Origin: Strigops habroptila
Lineage: Eukaryota; Chordata; Aves; Psittaciformes; Psittacidae
Direction: 5' to 3'
Length of the DNA: 64,000 bases
Assembly: GCF_004027225.2 (NCBI RefSeq)
Contig: NC_044282.2
Coordinates: 72,093,787 to 72,157,786 of the forward strand
The translations under genes were made by a program, and so were the position numbers. Positions 7,603 through 16,600 of this stretch are shown here, piece by piece. The number at the start of each line of letters is the position of its first letter. The stretch's first letter is position 1. The notes beneath the pieces are model-generated. The model ran no database searches, was not told the DNA's origin, and saw only the letters and a program-made list of their open reading frames with translations.

Positions 7603-9732
7603 ATGGTACACCCCGTGGCTCAAAGCAACCGAGTCGACGGGCGAGGCAGAAGAGCAACAAACTGTGGAGAAAAGAACCAAAACAATGGGACGCAAAAGCA
7701 GCAATGGTCGAACTTCCCCAGGACTGGTAAAAATATACTTAAATTGACAAAATTGACAGACACCCTTTTTCCTGGTATACCGTTAGTTTTGTTATTGATA
7801 ATAACCCAAGCAAATGGAAACCCTCATGAACCTATGAACTGGACAATAACAAACATAAAATATCCAAATAATCCAATCCAAACACGAACTACACCGGGCA
7901 CAGTTAGTTTCAATGTGAGTTTGCATGATCTAATTACTGAAGAAAATCGTAAAGATGAAGCGGATATATGTAAACCAATTTATATATGTCCAGCATCAAA
8001 CCCTGGTAAAGGATACTGTAATTGGCCAGGTCATTATTACTGTGCATATTGGGGGTGCGAAACATGGGCCTCTGAGTGGTCCGCACCTGGAGACCAATAT
8101 CTAGAAATAAAGTGGTCACCGGAAGGATGCCAGAGACCTAAATTAACCGGAGACCGGTGGGGTCATTGCTTAAGTAAACCGATTCCTTGTGTGGGCATCA
8201 ATATAACTATAAAAAATCCTGCTCAGGACTTTTGGCTGGCAGGGAAATATTGGGGAATTAGATATTGGGAAACAGGTGCAGACAGAGGAGGAATTTTTCA
8301 AATAATGAAAAGACCGATGCCCCACGATCCCTTACCAGTAGGACCAAACCTGGTCCTGAATCCACCCACTTTCTCTGAAGAAAAGGTTGCCCCCGCAAGC
8401 GTCGCAACCACTTCTCCAAACTCCCTTTCGGAAACAACTAATGACATTGTGACTGAATTCTCCTCATCCAGGGATCTAGAGTTGTCAGAATCCAAAGACC
8501 CCTTATGGAATCTAATGCAAGCCTCTTATCGTGCCCTTAATGAAAGCAAACCAAATTTAACTGAAGAATGTTGGTTATGTTATAATGTTAGACCACCATA
8601 TTTTGAGGCAATTGGAAAACCAGGTAGGATTCAATGGTCTAATGGTTCAAACCCACGAGAATGCCCATGGGATGACCAGAGGAACCATATGCAAGAAATT
8701 ACTATTCAATTAGTAACAGGTCAAGGAAAATGTATAGGTACAGTTCCCGAAAAGTATCAGCCTTTGTGCAACCGAACAGTCACTAACACCAATATAGAGA
8801 AACACAAGAATCAAAATGACAAATGGGCTATCCCGACACCAGGAGCTAAATGGGTTTGTTCAGACATCGGAGTAACGCCTTGCCTATCCCTAAACGTGTT
8901 TGATCAATCTCAGTTTTGCGTACAGGTGATTATTGTTCCTCGTCTGATCTATCACACCTCTGAGGAGGTGTTACGCCACTTTGAAGGAGACCTGAATAGA
9001 CAAAAACGAGAGCCAATTACAGCAGTAACCCTAGCTACCCTGCTGATAGCGGGCAGAGTTGGAGCAGGTACAGGCATAGCCTCCCTAGTAAAAGGTCAGG
9101 AGTTACAAAGTTTACAGATGGCTGTAGATGAAGATTTAGCAAAAATAGAACAATCTATCCAAAATTTAGCCACTTCAGTAAAGTCTTTATCAGAAGTAGT
9201 ACTGCAAAATAGAAGAGGATTAGATCTATTGTTCTTAAAGGAAGGAGGGTTATGTGTAGCTCTCAATGAAGAATGTTGCTCTTTTGCTGACCATACTGGA
9301 GTAGTCCAGGACACCATGTCTGAACTCCGGAAAAGGTTAGATCAACGTAAGAAAGATCGTGAGGCGGGCAAGTCATGGTACGAAAACTGGTTTAATGTTT
9401 CACCTTGGCTAACCACTTTGTTGTCCGCCTTAGCAGGACCGCTTATCATGTTGATTTTGGGACTCATATTTGGGCCTTGTATATTACGCTATATTTTACA
9501 CTTTATTAAAGAACGGTTTGACATAGCTAAACTGCTTATTTTAACTACGAGGTCTGGGGCAAAATATAAGAGTGTATCTATTAATGAGGATGAAGATTGT
9601 TGTGAATGCGTTATGCCACGTGAGAACTATGCCTTTTGTAATTGTGAGGTATTACCTTGTGAGTGTTATGATAAATGTTGGGATTGTGGAAAAAGGTTTG
9701 TTCGCAGTGCCGAAAATGAAAGTAGCATCTAA
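7603..9732 (+). CDS. env: ERV envelope glycoprotein, open, with Cys-rich tail
   Basis: 709 codons from the ATG at 7603. A long polar N-terminal leader precedes a hydrophobic signal segment (PLVLLLIITQANG, about residues 59-71). SU has many N-glycosylation sites and CWLC at 323-326, the CxxC that in gammaretroviruses bonds to TM. The furin-type site RQKR is at 466-469; TM begins with a fusion-peptide-like stretch, then the immunosuppressive-type region with C-x6-CC (551, 558, 559), and a membrane anchor near 600-632. The tail is long and ends in a cysteine-rich block (about 665-695) that usual gammaretroviral tails lack. No stop or frameshift interrupts the frame. Natural activity cannot be judged from sequence. 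Confidence 0.92.
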   Translation: MVHPVAQSNRVDGRGRRATNCGEKNQNNGTQKQQWSNFPRTGKNILKLTKLTDTLFPGIPLVLLLIITQANGNPHEPMNWTITNIKYPNNPIQTRTTPGTVSFNVSLHDLITEENRKDEADICKPIYICPASNPGKGYCNWPGHYYCAYWGCETWASEWSAPGDQYLEIKWSPEGCQRPKLTGDRWGHCLSKPIPCVGINITIKNPAQDFWLAGKYWGIRYWETGADRGGIFQIMKRPMPHDPLPVGPNLVLNPPTFSEEKVAPASVATTSPNSLSETTNDIVTEFSSSRDLELSESKDPLWNLMQASYRALNESKPNLTEECWLCYNVRPPYFEAIGKPGRIQWSNGSNPRECPWDDQRNHMQEITIQLVTGQGKCIGTVPEKYQPLCNRTVTNTNIEKHKNQNDKWAIPTPGAKWVCSDIGVTPCLSLNVFDQSQFCVQVIIVPRLIYHTSEEVLRHFEGDLNRQKREPITAVTLATLLIAGRVGAGTGIASLVKGQELQSLQMAVDEDLAKIEQSIQNLATSVKSLSEVVLQNRRGLDLLFLKEGGLCVALNEECCSFADHTGVVQDTMSELRKRLDQRKKDREAGKSWYENWFNVSPWLTTLLSALAGPLIMLILGLIFGPCILRYILHFIKERFDIAKLLILTTRSGAKYKSVSINEDEDCCECVMPRENYAFCNCEVLPCECYDKCWDCGKRFVRSAENESSI

Positions 9733-9748
9733 TAAACAATAATAGGAT

Positions 9749-9767
9749 AAAAAGAAAAAGGGGGGAT
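9749..9767 (+). other. Polypurine tract
   Basis: AAAAAGAAAAAGGGGGGAT stands directly before the TG of the 3' LTR, as expected for the primer of plus-strand DNA synthesis. Confidence 0.9.
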
Positions 9768-10268
9768 TGTGAGAAACTATGGACTAGGATATTGTTTATT
9801 AAGATTTATGTTAAGCTCAATGTAAAGGTTAGGCAACAAAAGATGTGAAATCGCTTATGCAAACAGCTACCAGACACCGTTTGCGTAAGATAAGATAACC
9901 ACAATCGCGAGATAACCGCCAGACTTCCAGGAACCGACAGAAACAGGACAAACAACCCCATATAAGGACATATGAATGAGGGGTCAACTATGGGACAAAG
10001 GAGGAAGACTTCTTACTTCGGCCTCAACGACCACCAGGAGGCAGAAAACGACCCCCTAACAACAACTGAAGCATGCGCAGAGTACCTCCACTACTTCATG
10101 AACACGGAAGTAAAGATGCACAAAAGGGACGGTTTGAACTGCTCAGAACGGCAGTTGGCGGAGCGCAGACTCCCCTGTCGTCCAGCGCTGTTTTTGCTCA
10201 TATTCTACTTGCTATAATTAATAAAATTTTAATTGGATTATGATCCGTTGTGGTCTCAATTTATGACA
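9768..10268 (+). repeat. 3' LTR
   Basis: 501 bp, the same length as the 5' copy, with five differences. TATAAGG at 9961-9967; AATAAA at 10220-10225 is a poly(A) signal that the 5' copy has lost. On the minus strand AATAAA (plus TTTATT, 9795-9800) could act on transcripts of the cadherin gene that run into the provirus. Confidence 0.93.
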
Positions 10269-10481
10269 CACGCCATAAGAAATTAAATGCGCTGTAAGGT
10301 ATCACCTTGTGTTACAACCACTCTGCAGCCCTAGGGCTTACGTTATTGCTTGTCCATCTCTTGCAACACAAGAGGAGTAGAAGGAATTAAAACCTGGAGA
10401 GCATCTTCATATCCCTATTGCTCATTTCATTCTGTACTGTCCCAACGAGTGTCACTGTGTTCTTCCCACAAGCTTTCTTCT
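10269..10481 (-). other. Proximal part of the cadherin 3' UTR
   Basis: 213 bases between stop codon and provirus, with no poly(A) signal on the minus strand and no ORF. The distal part is inferred to be about 1100-1147, on the other side of the provirus. Confidence 0.6.
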
Positions 10482-10661
10482 TCAAGCATTGGCATTTGTG
10501 TAGAATCCATCGTCAGTGTCAGACTCGTCTTTCAACTCTGCATCCAAAATAATGGCCACTTCTGAAAACTTTACTCCTTTCAGCTCTTTTTCAGGGGGTG
10601 TTCTGGGGCGGGGGGTTAAGGAAAGAGCTGGCTCCTCGTTCCTGTCTGTCAGAAAGCGATC
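10482..10661 (-). CDS. Cadherin exon 44: last coding exon and stop
   Basis: 59 codons and TGA at 10484-10482. A proline-rich stretch ([14 protein letters not shown]) precedes [15 protein letters not shown], which resembles the C-terminal region of human C2orf74 as I recall it. It ends YTNANA, not a class I PDZ ligand. Confidence 0.85.
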   Translation of the reverse strand, partial: DRFLTDRNEEPALSLTPRPRTPPEKELKGVKFSEVAIILDAELKDESDTDDGFYTNANA

Positions 10662-13600
10662 CTGCAAGAGAACATAGCACATGTGAGGCAGAAAGCTGCA
10701 AGTGGTGGAATGTAATAAATTATAAGGAGTAGAAGTATAACATATATAGAGAGAAATATTTTATATTTTATACTATTGTATGGAGAAGAGAAGCTGCGTG
10801 GAGACCTCAGAGCCGCTTCCAGTATCTGAAAGGGGCCTACAAGGATGCTGGGGAGGGACTCTTCATCAGGGACTGTAGTGATAGGACAAGGGGTGGTGGG
10901 TTCAAACTGAAATGGGAGATTTAGGTTGGATATAAGGCAGAAGTTCTTCCCTGTGAGGGTGCTGAGGCGCTGGCACAGGGTGCCCAGAGAAGCTGTGGCT
11001 GCCCCATCCCTGGCAGTGTTCAAGGCCAGGCTGGACACAGGGGCTTCAAGCAACTTGCTCTAGTTGAAGGTGTCCCTGCCCATGGCAGGGGTTAGAACTG
11101 GATGAGCTTTAAGGTCCTTTTCAACACAAACCATTCTATGGTTCTATATTCTGCCTCTGAAGCTTGCAATGAAAGCACTAGTTTTAAGGCTGCAAGTTTT
11201 AGGAGCAGCCCGTGAGAACCCTTTACTGTACACACTCTGTAAAAGAAGGGAATCATCATTTCTGGATAACAAAGTCCTTCTCCTTTTAAGCAGGACAATC
11301 AGCCCCTCCTCAACAATTGTTCATTACTTCACATAAGATCTTATTATTATTCTTTCTAGTTCCATCATGGGGTTACTTTTTTTGATAATTCTGTCAGTTA
11401 TTTGATGGATAATGATAAAATCTCAGCCCACTCTTTGCAATTGGAAAGCTGGTTACCTGCTTAGCTGTGAAATCTGCAGTGTGCTGGGCATCTACATCTC
11501 TGGGCTCAGCAGCTTTTTCAGGTGCTCCATTATCTTCATGTTCGCTGTTGGAATCTAACGTAAGCGTCTCAAGATAACTGTAATTTTCATTGGCCTGAAT
11601 CAGATCTTTGTCAGAGTCTCCTCCTGTGGTGTTTCTCATGTTGCTAAACTCTGTCATTTCCTTTTTCCTGAAGGAATGAAGAGAATTCCCAACACCTTGA
11701 GCTGGCAAATAGTTCAGTGGCAAAAATCTCAGCCTGTCTAAAACTGAGAGCAACATGTACACTGATCTCAAAATGAATGGGATTTAACGTTCAGGGGAGC
11801 ATTAAGTGGCTTCTTGTATCCTGAAGGGGGGGGGATTATGCATAAGGCTTAACAATTTGCTAAAGAGTAAATAGGAGTTTTCCCTTGTAATTTTTGATAG
11901 AAAAGGCATTAGCACCCTTCAAGCATTGAGTTTTCACTTGTAATTGTAAGAGTTCTTAAGAACCGACCTGTACACCGCTAAAAGATACAAGGAAAATGCT
12001 GTGTCACCAGAATAAACTAGAACCAAACCTTTTGATACGCTATTTTTTATCAATTATTTGGGATATCACCACTCTACTTACTCATTATTCATGTGCTCGA
12101 GTTTCTCTAAGTTTTTTGTATCTCCATTTTTGTCATTTGTCCACGGATTATCAATACACTCTGCAATTTCTGCTCGCTTCTTAACCAAATACTGCTGCTG
12201 CTTTCTGAAAGTGATAAATACATTAAAATAGAATGGTTAGTTCTTTTTGGAGGTTGGCTTTACAGCTGTTTTAAAAACAGAATGCAGAGTGTTTAATACA
12301 CATAATTTTCAGTATTATTCTGGGGATGAGTTTGGAGTATTTCCTGTTTTCCCATAATGGTAGCAAGGTAAATACCCACTGCCTCTTGGAAATGGGGATT
12401 TGTTTTCCTCTACTATGCAGTCCTGCTACCCCTGAAGATCACAGCAAAACCTCCGCTGATTTCATCATTTGTGGGATTAGAGGAGACTTATGTGGGTATA
12501 TTACAGCCACTTTTGTGCCCCTTTACAGTTAAAGTGTCTGCTGTCCACATTTCTGTTTTTAAATCTATTTGTTTTTGCTGTTGCTGTGTGACAAATACAA
12601 GGAGAAACCAATGTTCAGTTACACATAGTGTCTCTAATATCTACAGTACAACACCAGGCATTTTGATTTATAGCAAATCCTAGGCAATACTCCGGGCAAA
12701 TAGCAGTAATTTATCAGCTAAGTATTTTTCAGCTTGACATTTAAAGTGAACTTATCAGTTGTAAGTCTAAATTACATTGTTAAAGTAAAAGTATTTGTAC
12801 CTTTGCCTATCTATGGTATAAACTACGTATACGAGGAAGCTTATGAGGCTGCAGGCTAGCAGAACACTGAGCACTATCGTTGCAATGAGTTCAGGACTTG
12901 CTGAGTCAGCAGGAGCTTCTTCTATGCTGGTGGTAACAAGCCTTGCAAATATTTTCTCCAGTTCTACCTCAATGTCACTCTTCTGCTCCTGAAGTTTTCT
13001 GAAGATAGAAGAGTAAAATGTTGATTACTTATCAGACCTTCAGTTTGGTTTGAAGAGTGGTGAAGAAAACAACAGAAATACCACTTCTTGGTCCACCAAG
13101 ACCTTTTCCAAAGATTCAGACATGTCTTTAATTCAGGCAAAACTCTGTTTTCTAGCAACCAGCCCTGCTGTTCATGAACTAAAATGCTGCAAAGCTTGGA
13201 AAAATGGAACTTGAGAGGTCAGTATCCTCTAAAGCCACATCAAGGCAGCCGCATGTGCTCTTACAGATACCAATAGCACTTTCCTCAGAGAAGAAGCAGT
13301 TTCACAGCAGCCTTCCAGTGCCTACAGGGGCTACAAGAAATCTGGAGAAGGACTTTTTACAAGGACAGTGTCCAAGTCCAGGCTGGATGGGGCATGGAGC
13401 AACCTGCTCTAGTGGAAGGTGACCCTGCCCATGGCAGGAGTTTGGAACTGGATGAGCTTTAAGGTCCCTTCCAACCCAAACCAGTCTGGGATTCTATGAA
13501 TTAAACAACATCATTCATGTTTTTGACAAACTCTGAAAATTACAATTCAGTGAATAACGAAACTTTCTGAATTCTAAAAAATTCCCTTTAAGCCTTGAGA

Positions 13601-16600
13601 TAAACCTCAGATAAACTGTTATTTGATCTAAACCTGCCCAGTCCAAGACATTAATAATCTTCAGGGAAACTAAACTTAACTGCATAGCTCTGACACCCTG
13701 GACACAGACTGTGCCATACAGACCTTTTTACATCTTCTGCAGGTACCTCCTCCTGGCTTGCCTCATCAAAGGCAATAATTTTTACACAGGTTTCATCAGT
13801 GCTGCTTCTTGCTGTTCTTTCATACTCATTGGAATATACATCAATGATGTAGACACTCCATGCAAGTTTATCTTCCAAGACCCTGCCATCATATGAAGAA
13901 AACATTTTAAATTAACTGGGTAATGATGAATTCTTTTACTCTGGAAATTAAATGATATAAACTTGGCATATATTTAGTATTTTAATCTAAGCATGTAAAA
14001 ATGCAGGATTATCATCAGCAAAAGAGTTAAGCTATTTGCCCAGTATCATTGAGTGAGTAGCAGAGGGAAAAAAAGATCCAGTCCTTATCTCTGGTAAGCA
14101 AAGATACTTTTCATTAGTAGATGCTACATAACTTTTGTACATCATAGCCTGAAAATTCTTAGATAGGTGCCATTAGCATAACTGGATAATTAATTAGAGA
14201 AAGAAAGGGTTAAGAAACCCTTATACCTAGATTTCAGAACCAGTATTGTATAGTATATCATATATTTAGTCATGCTTTTCAAAGTGTCATATGGCTCATT
14301 TCATGCTTGACATTATAAGTACAGGCAGTGATACATATAGAGTATTATAAACAGTAAAGGTGGGGAGGAGGGAAATATAGTCTCATAACGCACCATCCCT
14401 GGAGACATCCAAGGCCAGGCTGGATGTGGTTCTGGGCAGCCTGATCTAGTTGAAGATGTCCCTGCTGATTGCAGGGGGTTGGACTAGATGACCTTTTTTA
14501 AGACCCTTCCAGCCCAAACTATTCTATGAAGGTCCTTTCCAACCCTAACCATTCTATGATTCTATGATTCTCATTGTTTTCTCCTTCTTCACAGGGAGAT
14601 TTTCCATGCTGGATCAGACCAATGGCACACTTAATGCATTTAACTTTTACCAACCGGGTGCCATAATACTTTCAACATCACAAACTCGTGTTTCCAACCT
14701 TCAAAGTGATTTCCCCTCAGATGCACAAGGCTCAATATTTCCAATGTAAATATATGTTTATGTATAATCAAACAAAAGACCTCGTATCTTCATTAACATA
14801 CCCAAAAGGCCAACATATGTTTTCAATTGTGGCCATGCACACTCCACAAGCTAATCCTGTAGCACAGTATGTCTGAGACCTCCTTGAGTTGCTCTGCTGC
14901 TGTGCCACAAGGGGGGTTTTGATCTGTGGTGAAGGTGGGTTCGGTTTGTGGCTTCTGTCTGTTTCCACATTTACATCTTGACCTACTGTCAATGCAAAAC
15001 TTTATCCTAGGCTGTTAAAAATCACCGAAACATTGAGGTAGGAAGAAACCTCTTGAAATTGTCTAGTCCAATGGCCACTCTGGCACTCATCAGCTTAAGC
15101 CAAAGCCTTACCAGGTAAAAACTGGTGGATTCCTGTGAATTCCCTCAAATTCTCCTGAACTACAACAAGTTGAAGGCCTCGTTTTTCATGGGCACTGGCT
15201 GTACTACCTCCCCTTGAGGCTCTCAGGCCCCTGTATCTCAAAGGGACTCTAAATTTGTCATTAAATATTGTATCAGAGTAAGCTTCGCAGTTTCAGAAAT
15301 ACCTTTTTACTTCGATGATGTTTCTTTCAACAGCACTGATCACCTCACCAAGTATCACCACCACGATGTTGCTACTGGAACTGTGATCCACAGTTACCTA
15401 AGAAAGAAACAAATCACACATAAGGTTTTCTAAAGCATTTGTACTTTGCTTAGTTTGATTTTCAAAGAAAACCTCAACAAATAAACCCTTAAAATCCCCC
15501 AAAGCCCTCTCTGATGTAAAACAATTGTCCTCTAAAAGCCAGTCTTCATGGCAACATATTTTTATGTCAGTGGAAATGGTGACCACATAATTCTGGCCTG
15601 GAAATATGTAGTGAATACTGGTGTATCACACAGTCTCACTGGGTGGTGTTAAATGTCATTACCAAACCCTTCTTGTATACAGAAGCAAATCAGGAGTGTA
15701 AATAATATTCCTTACGTTGACTGTTGTCTGGGCTGTGAGTCTGCTTGTGCCTTGGTCTGTAGCTTGGACTTCCAGGTAAAACGTTCCAGCCTTTCCTGCT
15801 ACAGACACGGTGAAAATCTGCCCTGTATTTTCATTGATGTCAAATTCGTTGGTTTGGTTGTTCACTAAGCTGTACAGCAGAAGCCCGTTGTCTCCTGTAT
15901 CTGGATCTGTGGCCTGGGGTTAAAAAAGGTGATTTGTGAAACTCAGCTTGTAGCTTTCGGGCTGCACATTGCTCTTGAATCATGAAACTGCAGTTTCTCT
16001 TTGTAAGACTGGGGTATTCTAGGATGGTGCTGTCATGTTTTTCTCTTTGCACTAAACACAAAGTGGGGCACAAACTATCAGAATCAGAGTAAGGGTATAA
16101 AAGAGGAAATACATTTACCATAATAAAGTCTGGAGGATTCTACAGCCTCAAGCATAAAAGGAGCAGGCTAGAATTGAGTGATAACAGCAGACTTAGAAAC
16201 TGCTCCATTTTGTAATTCATTTCCCTTTTGGGTCTGATAGATAACAAAGTGGTTAACAGTGCCGAAGAGAGAACAGTAGGCTGTGCAGTATGTAATGCAT
16301 AGTGGCAGCATGGGTCAGAACAGACTGTCTAGCCCTTCTGACAGACCCACTGGAAGTATGGACCAGTTCCCTGAACACCTCACCTTTCACAAGCATTATG
16401 TCAAACCCAGATGATGGGCTGAATCTGTCTCAAGCTTTCAAGAGCAGATTTAAGAGCTCCTTTAACCCAGTTTAACTATGGAAGAAATCCAGATCTTACA
16501 AAAGATTGTCTCCTCATGAAGAGCAGAAGAGGATACTCTACCTGCACTGTAATAACGGGGTACTTGTACGGCACAGAGTTGGGTATCCGAGCGGAGTAGG

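Larger units (their letters stand above)
1148..10268 (+). mobile_element. Full-length gammaretrovirus-like endogenous provirus
   Basis: Two 501-bp LTRs (TG...CA ends) flank a 8.1-kb interior with primer-binding site, gag, pol, env and polypurine tract in standard order. The host bases CACG lie just outside both ends (1144-1147 and 10269-10272), a 4-bp target duplication typical of gammaretroviruses. Class I features: one CCHC zinc knuckle, UAG between in-frame gag and pol, GPY/F motif at the end of integrase, CWLC in SU and C-x6-CC in TM. The three main genes are open over near-full length, which is unusual for an old germline copy, and the LTRs differ at five sites. It lies antisense to both neighbouring host genes. 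Whether it is expressed or functional cannot be read from sequence. Confidence 0.93.

Noticed and set aside
14047-14050. Extra cadherin exons in the larger gaps 13883-15302 and 18591-20328
   Set aside because: Flanking exons already join in phase and complete the expected domain order, and no DxNDN, ATD or LDYE motif is seen in any frame there.
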